Notes: generated from the sequence alone by a model not told the origin. DNA of 38,874 nucleotides from a virus (IMGVR_UViG_3300017971_000144:1-38874); one strand, 5' to 3'; positions 24,875 through 32,196 are shown, counted from the first letter of the stretch. Made by a program: numbers and translations.

Positions 24875-25132
24875 ATGTACATAAAAAAAATGCTATATGT
24901 TTCATTGTTTTTAGTTAGTTTTAATGCGTTAACTCTTATAAGAACGCAGGAGTTTGACGAAGAGTCATTCGACCGTGCACGTGACATTCCGCATGAGTTA
25001 ACTAAAGAAGAGCTACAAGAAGCGCTTGATCTATTAGAAACGCAGATTGAGTGTAATCAAGAGCTTTTAGATGCGATAGAGAAACAAATTGAGGATAACG
25101 AGCACAAGCCGGAGTCCGATCAAAAAAGTTGA
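24875..25132 (+). CDS. Small exported acidic protein
   Basis: An 85-residue protein behind AGGAG. Residues 1-20 form a signal peptide (MYIKKMLYVSLFLVSFNALT). The mature part is acidic and helical (LTKEELQEALDLLETQIE, CNQELLDAIEKQIEDNEHK), a coiled coil that would lie in the periplasm. There is no lipobox, so it is not an obvious outer spanin. It follows the terminator of its neighbour and likely depends on read-through. Confidence 0.66.
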   Translation: MYIKKMLYVSLFLVSFNALTLIRTQEFDEESFDRARDIPHELTKEELQEALDLLETQIECNQELLDAIEKQIEDNEHKPESDQKS

Positions 25133-25157
25133 CGCTGTGTTGACGTAGCGCTATACT
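25129..25157 (+). promoter_or_regulatory. Sigma70-like promoter for the regulator/methyltransferase operon
   Basis: TTGACG, 17-base spacer, TATACT, overlapping the stop of the preceding gene. Transcription should start near 25164. Confidence 0.85.
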
Positions 25158-25195
25158 GATACAAAATGACAATTCTATGCCAAGAAAGTAGAGAG

Positions 25196-25390
25196 ATGGA
25201 AAATCAAAAAAAAACAAGGTCCTATGAAGGCAAGTTAAGATTTACTGTTTATTTAGATCCGGACGTCGAAAAGATGTTTAACGAGCTTTACGCTTTCCGG
25301 ATTGTTTCTGGCCTTAGTGGTACAAAGTCTAGTATCATCTGTGAGGCGCTACGTCAATATTATACGCGGGAGATGAAGTCTTTTAATTAA
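25196..25390 (+). CDS. Ribbon-helix-helix regulator
   Basis: A 64-residue protein from ATG 25196 (GAGAG upstream). An ATG at 25166 lies only two bases from the predicted transcript start and would make a leaderless product. The strand GKLRFTVYLDPDVE, helix KMFNELYAFR and helix GTKSSIICEALRQYY show the ribbon-helix-helix layout. It is the first gene behind a strong promoter and probably controls this operon. It is the second such protein in the genome, unrelated in detail to the one at 9230. Confidence 0.72.
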   Translation: MENQKKTRSYEGKLRFTVYLDPDVEKMFNELYAFRIVSGLSGTKSSIICEALRQYYTREMKSFN

Positions 25391-25402
25391 AGGAAAATGA
25401 GT

Positions 25403-25642
25403 ATGGAACAAGAAAAAAACTATATAGAATGGGATGGTCAATATATTGGGGGTTCGATACCTTTATTCAAAGCAGTAACGTTTGCGCACCATATGCTGTG
25501 TGAGGGAAGAACTCGCAAAGAGGCAATTGGTATCGCAAGTTCGCATTATAAGCTCGAGGCATCTCAGGTTGCTATAGAGTTGATGGTAAGAGATTATCTT
25601 ATGGAAGATGAGATTCCTGAAAGTGAAGCTGAGGAGAAATAA
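25403..25642 (+). CDS. Small protein, unknown
   Basis: A 79-residue protein. AAAGGA is too close to the ATG at 25397, so I chose the in-frame ATG at 25403. It has YIEWDGQYIGGSIPLFKAVT, then a helical part with HHMLCEGRTRKEAIGIASSH and an acidic tail. The TRKEAIGIAS segment resembles the first helices of a helix-turn-helix but the second helix is not clear. Context suggests a DNA-related accessory. Confidence 0.65.
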   Translation: MEQEKNYIEWDGQYIGGSIPLFKAVTFAHHMLCEGRTRKEAIGIASSHYKLEASQVAIELMVRDYLMEDEIPESEAEEK

Positions 25643-25646
25643 TAGT

Positions 25647-26066
25647 ATGGAAAATTATGATGATCGCCGTACAAGGATCGTTAAAAGTTATAAACCGGGT
25701 ACCCGCGAGTATAAGGTGCGTCTAGGGAAAATGCTAGGCAAAACGTTTCCTCCTTTTAAGATCTTAGAATTTAACGATGTCTACGCTTCGAATTATCGTT
25801 TTAAAGCGGAGTGTCTTAATTGTGGTTATCTAGGGGTATATCTAGGAAGCAAGATTAAGCATGGGGACGTCGCGTGCCAATCCTGCGGAGCGGACGCAAA
25901 GAATTATACCGATCGCCGACAACTCTCTTCTGCGGATACTTCATCCGCCTCGGTGACAATATCGCAACAGTTACCATCTGAGGCTTATATAGCTGAGTTT
26001 AAAAAAATGAATGAACATTTAAGCGATATTGTCAAAGAGTTAAGAGAGATTAGCTTTAGATTGTGA
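25647..26066 (+). CDS. Zinc-ribbon-type protein, possible HNH-associated or DNA-binding
   Basis: A 139-residue protein from ATG 25647 with GAGGAG upstream. Residues 30-85 have FPPFKILEFNDVYASNYRF, ECLNCGYLGVY and ACQSCGADAKNY: two CxxC pairs about 24 residues apart, as in the zinc ribbon found near phage homing-type nucleases. No HNH residues follow; the rest is a linker and a short helix (FKKMNEHLSDIVKELREI). It may bind DNA without cutting, or be the remnant of a nuclease. Confidence 0.66.
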   Translation: MENYDDRRTRIVKSYKPGTREYKVRLGKMLGKTFPPFKILEFNDVYASNYRFKAECLNCGYLGVYLGSKIKHGDVACQSCGADAKNYTDRRQLSSADTSSASVTISQQLPSEAYIAEFKKMNEHLSDIVKELREISFRL

Positions 26067-26084
26067 GAATGAATAAGGAGAATT

Positions 26085-26282
26085 ATGGATCGCAATGAGA
26101 GTTTAGATGAGTTAATTAAAGGCATAATTAGCGAACATTCTTATTACATAGTTAATTTATTGGAGCCGTTTAAGGACTACTTGCAAGAGTTTCACCCGGC
26201 AGAATTCGAAGTGTATCAGTCAATGGATAGTATGCTAAGCTATCTGAGGAAAAGTGCGGAAGAGAGAAAAGCGGCAAACTAG
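26085..26282 (+). CDS. Small acidic helical protein, unknown
   Basis: A 65-residue protein behind AAGGAG. It is helical (LDELIKGIISEHSYYIVNLL, FEVYQSMDSMLSYLRKSAEE) with no cysteine or catalytic motif. It lies in tight order between the zinc-ribbon gene and the methyltransferase gene, so it belongs to the same operon. Confidence 0.66.
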   Translation: MDRNESLDELIKGIISEHSYYIVNLLEPFKDYLQEFHPAEFEVYQSMDSMLSYLRKSAEERKAAN

Positions 26283-26290
26283 GAGATGTT

Positions 26291-27313
26291 GTGGTGATAG
26301 TAAGAGAAGTATTTCAGAAGCTCATTCCACCTCTGAGTGAGGAAGAGTTTAAACTTTTAGAGCAATCGATTTTAGAAGAAGGGTGTCGAGACCCACTAAT
26401 ATTGTGGGGCGAAATACTAGTCGACGGGCATAATAGATATCAAATTTGCAAAAACCATGATATTCCCTATGAAACAACACAAATAGAATTTGATGATGAG
26501 AGCGATGCTACACTTTGGATAATACGCAATCAATTGGGACGGCGTAATATAAACAAGTTTGTGAGGGGTGAGCTAGCTCTTAAGATGAAACCGTTATTAA
26601 CTGAAAAAGGCAAAAGGCATATGGCGGAAGGTTTGCAGAATTCTGCAAACCTAGATACGCGTGAAGAATTAGCAAAACAAGCGGACATTTCCCACGATAC
26701 CATCCACAAAGTAGAGAAAATACTCGAAGAGGCACCTCCAGAGATTATTGAAGAAGTGCGTAGTGGCGAAAAAAGCATTCATAGAGCATATCAAGAAGTC
26801 AAAAAGCCTCATGTGTCGCATAACAGTGGCAACAATGAATGGTATACGCCCAAGCCATATATTGACGCTGCGCATAGGGTTATGGGTCGAATTGATTTAG
26901 ATCCGGCTTCTAGTGCCATGGCAAATGAAACAGTTGGGGCTCTTAAGTATCATACAATAGAAGACGACGGCTTGACGCATGCATGGTTAGGAAAAATATG
27001 GATGAATCCACCATATTCATCGGATAAGATAGAAGCGTTCTGTACGAAGCTTGTTAGTCATGTTAATGATTGCCTCGTAGAAGAGGCGATTGTGTTGGTT
27101 AACAACGCAACAGAAACGCAATGGTTTCAGAGCCTTATAGACGTATCTTCCGCTGCTGTGTTTCCAAGCAAGCGTATTCGGTTTGTAACTCCGGATGGCG
27201 CGCACGGTTCCCCGCTTCAAGGACAAGCAATAATATATATAGGTAACAATGTCGCTGCCTTTCTAAAGGAGTTTTTATCCTTTGGTTGGGGAGCATCGAT
27301 ATGCAAAATGTAG
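26291..27313 (+). CDS. ParB-like domain fused to Dam-type DNA adenine methyltransferase
   Basis: A 340-residue protein starting at GTG behind AGGAGA. Residues 1-85 are a ParB/sulfiredoxin-like domain: LSEEEFKLLEQSILEEG, PLILWGEILVDGHNRYQIC, with the DGHNRY core. Residues about 85-165 are helical and include a helix-turn-helix (LAKQADISHDTIHKVEKIL). Residues 175-340 are a phage Dam-family methyltransferase: NNEWYTPKPYIDAAHRVMG, DLDPASS, the catalytic NPPYS and FLKEFLSFGWG. It probably methylates adenine in phage DNA, with the N-terminal half choosing the site. It overlaps the next gene by 13 bases. Confidence 0.88.
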   Translation: MVIVREVFQKLIPPLSEEEFKLLEQSILEEGCRDPLILWGEILVDGHNRYQICKNHDIPYETTQIEFDDESDATLWIIRNQLGRRNINKFVRGELALKMKPLLTEKGKRHMAEGLQNSANLDTREELAKQADISHDTIHKVEKILEEAPPEIIEEVRSGEKSIHRAYQEVKKPHVSHNSGNNEWYTPKPYIDAAHRVMGRIDLDPASSAMANETVGALKYHTIEDDGLTHAWLGKIWMNPPYSSDKIEAFCTKLVSHVNDCLVEEAIVLVNNATETQWFQSLIDVSSAAVFPSKRIRFVTPDGAHGSPLQGQAIIYIGNNVAAFLKEFLSFGWGASICKM

Positions 27314-27831
27314 CGTTTTCGAAGTCTCTTAAGTACGGACAGATTGGGGAAGGTAGAATTGCTAATTGGCTCAGAGGGAAGGGCTACAGTGTTCTTCCTG
27401 TTTATGATGTTCAAATAAATAGTGGGAAAGGCCCCCAGTTATTTACTCCAACAGAAAGCCTAGTTGCTCCGGACATGCAGATATATCGCGAAAAGGATGT
27501 GTTGTGGGTTGAAGCTAAGAGAAAAACGGCTTTTGCATGGCATAGAATTACTAGATCATGGACGACCGGAATCGATTTGCGACACTATAAAGACTATTGC
27601 AAGATTGATACAGAATCCCCATTTCGTGTATATATGTTGTTTTTGCACGGAGGAGGCCAAGCAAAAGACAGCCCTCCTAACTCCCCTTCCGGATTATACG
27701 GCAATTGGTTATCATATTTACGCGAGCATGAACACCATAGGCATATGAATTGGGGCAAGAGTGGTATGGTATATTGGGGTTTAGATGCCCTGAGGAAGAT
27801 AGCAGCGCTTAAGGCATTAGAGATCTCATAA
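27301..27831 (+). CDS. PD-(D/E)xK-type nuclease (resolvase or VRR-like)
   Basis: A 176-residue protein. ATG 27301 has GGAG eight bases upstream. The sequence has YGQIGEGRIANWLRGKGYSV (the helix with the first acidic residue), then APDMQIYREKDVLWVEAKRK, the D...ExK metal-binding core of this nuclease fold, followed by IDLRHYKDYCKI. This layout is used by phage nucleases that process branched or linear DNA. It overlaps the methyltransferase gene, which could pair the two as a modification/nuclease unit, but recombination is equally likely. The last 62 bases before the stop recur 529 bp downstream. Confidence 0.72.
   Translation: MQNVAFSKSLKYGQIGEGRIANWLRGKGYSVLPVYDVQINSGKGPQLFTPTESLVAPDMQIYREKDVLWVEAKRKTAFAWHRITRSWTTGIDLRHYKDYCKIDTESPFRVYMLFLHGGGQAKDSPPNSPSGLYGNWLSYLREHEHHRHMNWGKSGMVYWGLDALRKIAALKALEIS
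27757..27818. repeat. 62-bp perfect direct repeat, left copy
   Basis: Bases 27757-27818 (within the 3' end of the nuclease gene) are identical to 28286-28347, offset 529 bp. The right copy carries no open gene of its own. The intervening 467 bp contain a repeat array and a 78-aa gene, so this looks like a segment inserted by, or leaving behind, a target duplication or homologous exchange. Confidence 0.95.
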
Positions 27832-27894
27832 GAATCTCACAAAAATTTTAGCCTCTGAAAAGAGCCTCTCAGAGAAGCAAATTGAATTTGCTCA

Positions 27895-28012
27895 CTGCAA
27901 AGAATTACGGTAAACACTGCAAAGAATTACGTAAAGTGTTTTTAAGTACTTTAGGTAAAGTGTTTATTCTATGCTACGTTTACCAAACTGCAAAGAATTA
28001 CGTAAAGTGTTT
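27895..28012. repeat. Short repeat array (iteron-like)
   Basis: The 25-base unit CTGCAAAGAATTACGTAAAG plus TGTTT occurs exactly at 27917-27941 and 27988-28012; the first 15 bases occur again at 27895-27909 followed by GGTAAA. A half unit GGTAAAGTGTTT lies at 27954-27965. AAACACT at 27912 can pair with AGTGTTT of the first full unit. The array fills the 217-bp gap before the gene at 28049. Confidence 0.85.
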
Positions 28013-28048
28013 GGTGGAGTTTCTTGGGGCTACCAACAAGGAGTTAAT

Positions 28049-28285
28049 ATGGAAAAAGAAAAGTTTATAAAAGGATTGAAAGATTTTAAAGATGCAGTTG
28101 GGCGTGAGTTTTTAGACAATTGTCTACATGGACTCCCTATTGAGCCAAAACATATAAAGAGAATGTCAGAAATTGAAAACTATAGGCCTTTTATTGATTC
28201 CGTGATCAAGCGCCTAGAAAATGATGAAGAGTTAACAGAAAAAGATAAAAAACGCCTAGATGAAATGTATGTAACGCGAATTTAA
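28049..28285 (+). CDS. Small charged helical protein in the duplicated segment
   Basis: A 78-residue protein from ATG 28049 behind AAGGAG. It is charged and helical (KEKFIKGLKDFKDAVGREF, MSEIENYRPFIDSVIKRL, ELTEKDKKRLDEMY), without a known motif. It sits between the two copies of the 62-bp repeat, with the iteron-like array just upstream. The unit of array, gene and flanking repeats reads as a recent insertion between nuclease and portal. Function unknown. Confidence 0.66.
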   Translation: MEKEKFIKGLKDFKDAVGREFLDNCLHGLPIEPKHIKRMSEIENYRPFIDSVIKRLENDEELTEKDKKRLDEMYVTRI

Positions 28286-28347
28286 AAGAGTGGTATGGTA
28301 TATTGGGGTTTAGATGCCCTGAGGAAGATAGCAGCGCTTAAGGCATT
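28286..28347. repeat. 62-bp perfect direct repeat, right copy
   Basis: Identical to 27757-27818. Here it begins two bases after the stop of the gene at 28049 and ends 79 bases before the portal start, so it is probably non-coding. Confidence 0.95.
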
Positions 28348-28426
28348 GTAGAGAGAGTTGTCTTTAAGGCTTTATCTGTTCTACACTGTTTCCGATGGGT
28401 TTAATTATAATTCAAAGGATAGTAGT

Positions 28427-30508
28427 ATGGCGTTGTTTCCGCAGATCGGCCCCGCTTATTACGATGAGAAGCATCGTGGTATATTGGAGCGTATGGAAAG
28501 CTTTTATAGCGAAGCAATTTCAATTAATCAGAGTTTCTGGGCTGAGGCCGATACTGACACGAGGTTCGAAGCGGGCGATCAAACCGTTTGGAATGATATA
28601 TATGGTAATGTGCCTATAAATCGTCGACGACAATTCAATTTTAATCGCATACGGCGCGCAAAGAACATGATAAGTGGGCATCAACGCAGAAATAGAAAGT
28701 CGACCACTGTTGTTCCTGTAGAAAATGGCGATGAGGTTACGGCCGACCAGTTTACCAAGATCATGATGTGGCTTAATCAACAGGAAGGTGTTTTAGAAAC
28801 CATATCTGATGCCTTTGACGGTGCATTAGTTACTGGAATGAACCTTCTGCATGTTTGGGTAGATTATCGCTCAGATCCTGTTTCAGGGAACATAAAAGTA
28901 GACAATTGCAGCTACAATAGTTTTTTAATTGATCCATTCTTTAGAAAACATGACTTGTCAGATTGCAAAGGCCTTTGGAAGCGCTCATTTTTAACTAAAT
29001 CTGAATGCATATCTCTTTTGCCAGACTATAAAGACGAAATAATAGGGCTTCAAGGCAATGATACACGTGATAATAAGTTCCAGTTTATGCCAGAGAATTA
29101 TAATTACGGTCCTAAAAATTTATTAACATATGATGAGTTTTATTATCGCGATTATCGCACTCAAAAAATGCTTATTGACTCGCAAACTGGCGAGACGATG
29201 GAATGGAAAAGCGAGGATCAAGATGCATTAAAAGAGTTTATGCGCATGTATCCTCAAGTAACAATAGCAGATCAAGAAATTCCTACGGTTCGTGTTGCGA
29301 TCGTGGTACAAGGAAGGGTGATTTATGATGGGCCAAATCCGATCGGGATCGATAGCTATCCTTTTGTCCCTGTGCTTGCATATTATACTCCTGAGTTACC
29401 TTACTTCCCTTGGCGTGTTCAGGGCGTTGTTAGGGGCCTTAGAGATGCCCAGTACTTATACAACCGTCGTAAGGTTGTTGAGCTCGATATTTTAGAGAGC
29501 CAAATAAACTCTGGGTGGAAGTACAAAGAAAATGCATTAGTTAACCCGGAAGATGTCTTTCTTTCTGGCCAAGGTAAGGGCTTAGCGCTTAAAGAAGAAG
29601 CGTTAATGACAGATGTAGAGAAAATTCCTCCGGCAGGTTTAGATCCTTCTATGATGCAGCTTTCGGAATCCCTAGGACGAGAAATAATGGAGATATCTGG
29701 GGTTAATGAAGAACTATTAGGCAGCGCAGTGGATGATAAAGCCGGCGTACTGGCTATGCTTCGTCAAGGTGCCGGATTAACTACTTTGCAGAATCTTTTT
29801 GACCGTTTAGATTATTCGCAAAAGCTGCTAGGCAAGATAATATTAGATATTGTACAAACTAATTTCACTCCTGGTAAGGTTCAGCGAATAATCGAAGAAG
29901 AGCCTTCCCCGCAATTTTATAACAAGGCTTTTGGCACATATGATGCTGCTATAGAAGATGGGCTAAATACTACCACACAGCGACAGATGCAGTTTGCGCA
30001 GCTTATGCAGATGAAAGAATTAGGTATTGAGATACCAGATAAGGTTATTTTTGAAGCTTCTACTGTACAGAATAAGAAAGAGTTGCTCCAAGCGGTTGAA
30101 GAAGCGGCGCAGCAGAAAGCTCAGATGGAACAACAGCAAGTGGAAACTCAGATACGCCTACAAGAAGCGCAAATTAAACTTGCTGAAGCAAGGGCAATTG
30201 CAGATAAAGGCTTAGGCCTAGAGCGCGCTAGCCGTGTTGAAGAGAATGAAGCGTTTGCTACTGAACGATACGCTGAAGCTGAAAAAGATAGAGCCTTGGC
30301 AGATCTAAATATTGCAAAAGCGATGAAGGAGCTTGAAGATGTCGATTTGTCACAGCTAGAGAAGCTTATTCAGCTCTCCCGAGTAGTTTCAGCTGAAAAT
30401 ATTGTAGATGAAAAGAGACAAAGTGCAGCAAAAAAAGGTACAATGGTTGAAGCCGCCCGAGTTGCAAAAGGGGCTGTTGCCGGTGAGCCGATGAAAAACA
30501 ACATTTAA
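28427..30508 (+). CDS. Portal protein (P22 type)
   Basis: A 693-residue protein. I chose ATG 28427 (MALFPQIGPAYYDEKH) because AAAGGAT precedes it; an upstream TTG has no site. The pattern of P22-like portals is clear: RRAKNMISGHQRRNRKSTTV near residue 85, VTGMNLLHVWVDY, NSFLIDPFF, a stem and wing region with LPYFPWRVQGVVRGLRDAQ, and EISGVNEELLGS. The last 130 residues are a long helix (EEAAQQKAQMEQQQVETQIR to YAEAEKDRALADLNIAK), the barrel that projects into the capsid. Twelve copies form the packaging channel engaged by TerL. Confidence 0.93.
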   Translation: MALFPQIGPAYYDEKHRGILERMESFYSEAISINQSFWAEADTDTRFEAGDQTVWNDIYGNVPINRRRQFNFNRIRRAKNMISGHQRRNRKSTTVVPVENGDEVTADQFTKIMMWLNQQEGVLETISDAFDGALVTGMNLLHVWVDYRSDPVSGNIKVDNCSYNSFLIDPFFRKHDLSDCKGLWKRSFLTKSECISLLPDYKDEIIGLQGNDTRDNKFQFMPENYNYGPKNLLTYDEFYYRDYRTQKMLIDSQTGETMEWKSEDQDALKEFMRMYPQVTIADQEIPTVRVAIVVQGRVIYDGPNPIGIDSYPFVPVLAYYTPELPYFPWRVQGVVRGLRDAQYLYNRRKVVELDILESQINSGWKYKENALVNPEDVFLSGQGKGLALKEEALMTDVEKIPPAGLDPSMMQLSESLGREIMEISGVNEELLGSAVDDKAGVLAMLRQGAGLTTLQNLFDRLDYSQKLLGKIILDIVQTNFTPGKVQRIIEEEPSPQFYNKAFGTYDAAIEDGLNTTTQRQMQFAQLMQMKELGIEIPDKVIFEASTVQNKKELLQAVEEAAQQKAQMEQQQVETQIRLQEAQIKLAEARAIADKGLGLERASRVEENEAFATERYAEAEKDRALADLNIAKAMKELEDVDLSQLEKLIQLSRVVSAENIVDEKRQSAAKKGTMVEAARVAKGAVAGEPMKNNI

Positions 30509-30523
30509 TATGAAAGGATTTTT

Positions 30524-30817
30524 ATGAAAACATTAAAGATTGCAATTGCAGCGCTATTAATAGCTTCTAGTTTCAGTATAAGGCCTCAAAATGAAATAAA
30601 GAGAGGTAGAGTAAGTACTTGTTACCATAAAGTTGTAAATAAATGTTCGAATCATAAAGGTAAAGTTGGCTTAGCGGTAGGTGCCATTGGTACGACTGTA
30701 GTGACGCGTATTTTTAGAACTGAAATTGATAGCTATGTTAAGCCATTTTTTAAAAGCGTATGGAAGAAGACTACAAACTTTTTCAGACGTATATTTAATA
30801 GAGAAGAGAAGGCTTAA
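30524..30817 (+). CDS. Small exported or membrane basic protein
   Basis: A 97-residue protein behind AAAGGA. Residues 1-18 are a signal peptide (KTLKIAIAALLIASSFS). A second apolar segment (KVGLAVGAIGTTVVTRIF) is followed by a strongly basic tail (FFKSVWKKTTNFFRRIFNRE). It resembles the product at 24591 in general build. It could act on the envelope at lysis or in exclusion; no specific function is shown. Confidence 0.64.
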   Translation: MKTLKIAIAALLIASSFSIRPQNEIKRGRVSTCYHKVVNKCSNHKGKVGLAVGAIGTTVVTRIFRTEIDSYVKPFFKSVWKKTTNFFRRIFNREEKA

Positions 30818-30831
30818 CCGGGAATGTATAT

Positions 30832-31002
30832 ATGTTGAATTCAATGAATGACTGGCGAACTGCAGAGGCTATAGAAAAGATTGCTAAAAATATGCTAACA
30901 GAAGAGCAAGTAAGAGAGCGGCAAGAAGAGAATAAGCTGTTAGCGGCCGAAAGATTAGCGGAATATTCATGCAAGAAAAAAAGTAAGGCCTCTTTTGGTT
31001 AG
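30832..31002 (+). CDS. Short charged helical protein
   Basis: A 56-residue protein from ATG 30832 (GGGA upstream); an in-frame ATG at 30844 is the alternative start. It is helical and charged (DWRTAEAIEKIAKNMLTEEQ, ERQEENKLLAAERLAEY) with a basic end. It fits the spacing of the row of small genes between portal and tRNA. Function unknown. Confidence 0.55.
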   Translation: MLNSMNDWRTAEAIEKIAKNMLTEEQVRERQEENKLLAAERLAEYSCKKKSKASFG

Positions 31003-31040
31003 AGGTTAGTAACCTTATCGGCTTATAAGCCGGTGGTTTC
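31003..31040 (+). other. Two hairpins before the 84-aa gene
   Basis: AGGTTA-g-TAACCT and CGGCTTATAAGCCG follow each other between the stop at 31002 and the ribosome site of the next gene. With ACC before and GGT after the second one, they may form a longer stem. There is no T-run, so they are more likely mRNA processing or stability elements than a terminator. Confidence 0.4.
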
Positions 31041-31052
31041 CAAGGAGATAGT

Positions 31053-31307
31053 ATGGCAAAGAAATATTATGACAATGCAATGTATGCGGGCATGGATGCA
31101 CGTAGAGCAATGGAAAGACAGGATGCAGGAATGCTTCCGTCAAAGCGTGGTATTGCAATGATGCCTCAGGGTGTTGTTATAAGAGAATATCCAAAACAAA
31201 TGTATACAGCTCCTGAAAATCTAAACGACACAATGCGTGGTATAGATGCTCAGGTTAGAGACGACATGAAAGAAAAGAAGCGTAAATCATATCCTGAAAA
31301 GTATTAG
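31053..31307 (+). CDS. Small conserved phage protein, unknown
   Basis: An 84-residue protein behind AAGGAG. It reads KKYYDNAMYAGMDARRAMER, then GMLPSKRGIAMMPQGVVIRE and YPKQMYTAPENLNDTMRGID. Short proteins of this build (KYY, a Met/Gly-rich centre, P-NL-D---GID) occur in several podovirus head regions near the portal, role not known to me. It is probably virion-associated. Confidence 0.68.
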   Translation: MAKKYYDNAMYAGMDARRAMERQDAGMLPSKRGIAMMPQGVVIREYPKQMYTAPENLNDTMRGIDAQVRDDMKEKKRKSYPEKY

Positions 31308-31315
31308 GAAAGCTT

Positions 31316-31465
31316 ATGCCTATAATGCCTAGGGTCAAAGGAAAAGCCAAAACAATAGCATACAAGATACTTGGCACTCCTCCGAATATGCGGAAAACAA
31401 AAGCAGTACGGAATGGTAAGTTGAAGAAACGGCTTCAGTTTGAAGAAACTAGGCTAGTACGGTAA
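31316..31465 (+). CDS. Small basic protein
   Basis: A 49-residue lysine- and arginine-rich protein from ATG 31316 with AGGAA upstream (MPIMPRVKGKAKTIAYKILG, then MRKTKAVRNGKLKKRLQFEE). The charge suggests nucleic-acid binding. It ends 14 bp before a strong terminator, so it closes the portal transcript. Confidence 0.6.
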   Translation: MPIMPRVKGKAKTIAYKILGTPPNMRKTKAVRNGKLKKRLQFEETRLVR

Positions 31466-31478
31466 AAGTGCTTCATTA

Positions 31479-31523
31479 GGTCGGGATCATAGTTTTTAAA
31501 CAGTTCTATGGTCCCACCTTTTT
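31479..31523 (+). terminator. Intrinsic terminator ending the portal operon
   Basis: GGTcGGGAtCATAG pairs with CTATGgTCCCaCC around a short AT loop, then TTTTTAT. Confidence 0.88.
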
Positions 31524-31554
31524 ATCCGTAATGGAAAAATGATTAGGAGAGATT

Positions 31555-31587
31555 ATGGCAAAAAAAAGAAAAAAAAGAAAAAAATAG
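31555..31587 (+). CDS. Ten-residue polybasic micro-ORF
   Basis: ATG with a good site (TAGGAGA, four bases away) opens a frame MAKKRKKRKK and stops just before the tRNA. The peptide is entirely lysine, arginine and two small residues. The site argues for translation; the length is too short to be sure. It may be the remains of a longer gene. Confidence 0.3.
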   Translation: MAKKRKKRKK

Positions 31588-31591
31588 TCTA

Positions 31592-31668
31592 GGCCCTGTC
31601 GTCTAGTTGGTTAGGACGTTGCCCTTTCACGGCAAAAACAGTAGGTTCAAATCCTCTCAGGGTCGCCA
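31592..31668 (+). tRNA. tRNA-Glu (UUC)
   Basis: A complete cloverleaf. Acceptor GGCCCTG pairs with CAGGGTC (one G-T), the D arm is GTCTAG...GGAC, the anticodon stem TTGCC/GGCAA encloses CTTTCAC with anticodon TTC, and the T loop is GGTTCAAATCC with one mismatch in the stem. The 3' CCA is encoded. Order and D-arm resemble bacterial tRNA-Glu. It lies between the portal terminator and the leftward RuvC gene; it may support A-rich phage codons, since glutamate GAA is frequent. Confidence 0.92.
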
Positions 31669-31682
31669 CAAAGGAAAAAATG

Positions 31683-32147
31683 TTATAGTCTCCATAAAGC
31701 GCATAATGCTATAGCTATAGCGTCTGTTATATCATCTCTTTTAGGCTTCTTTATCTTAAAAAATCTCAAAATCATATTAGATACTTGCTCTTTCGAAGCT
31801 TTTCCGTAACCAGTTACGGCTTGTTTTACTACCGATGGCGCATACTCAGATAATTTAAGCTTATTTTGATAGGCTATGAGATATAAGATACCCCTCACAT
31901 AGCCCAATTTAAGAAATGTACTAGCGTTTTTATATAGAAATGGAGTTTCTAGAGCCAGATGTGTGACTTGATGTCTTTTCACTTTTTCAGAGATTAACCC
32001 ATACAAATCACCGATTTTATTAATAAGTCCCCCCGATTTATGTACATCAAAGCACCCGGCATCGATAAGACATGTCTTTTGATTAGCTTTTTTTAGGACT
32101 GCGTATCCTGCATACCGAGTGCCTGGATCTATTCCAAGTATAATCAC
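31683..32147 (-). CDS. RuvC-type Holliday junction resolvase
   Basis: A 154-residue protein on the minus strand. All four catalytic acids of RuvC are in place: D in LGIDPGTRYAGYAV (residue 6), E in LALETPF (near 67), and two Asp in RDDITDAIAIA near the C-terminus. The KQAVTGYGKASKEQV segment is the conserved DNA-contact region. It resolves four-way junctions left by recombination and replication before packaging. It lies apart from ERF and the RusA-like gene and seems to have been acquired separately. Confidence 0.93.
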   Translation of the reverse strand: MIILGIDPGTRYAGYAVLKKANQKTCLIDAGCFDVHKSGGLINKIGDLYGLISEKVKRHQVTHLALETPFLYKNASTFLKLGYVRGILYLIAYQNKLKLSEYAPSVVKQAVTGYGKASKEQVSNMILRFFKIKKPKRDDITDAIAIALCALWRL

Positions 32148-32165
32148 ATTTCTCCTTTAAAGGGG

Positions 32166-32192
32166 GTGGCTAGCAGGGGAGCTACTAGCCAC
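32166..32192. other. Hairpin between the two minus-strand genes
   Basis: GTGGCTAG and CTAGCCAC form a perfect 8-bp stem with an 11-base loop, located between the stop of the gene at 32197 and the start of ruvC. On the minus strand only CCCCTTT follows, so termination would be weak; it may set relative expression. Confidence 0.5.
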
Positions 32193-32196
32193 GGGA

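Noticed and set aside
25166-25390. Start of the ribbon-helix-helix gene at ATG 25166
   Set aside because: It would lie two bases from the predicted transcript start, without a ribosome site; ATG 25196 fits the domain border better.
27464-27748. A 94-aa frame inside the nuclease gene
   Set aside because: It is an alternative frame of a gene with a clear D...ExK core, without its own ribosome site.
27895-28012. CRISPR array
   Set aside because: Only two full repeats with unequal spacing (22 and 71 bases between starts) and no spacer pattern or cas gene.
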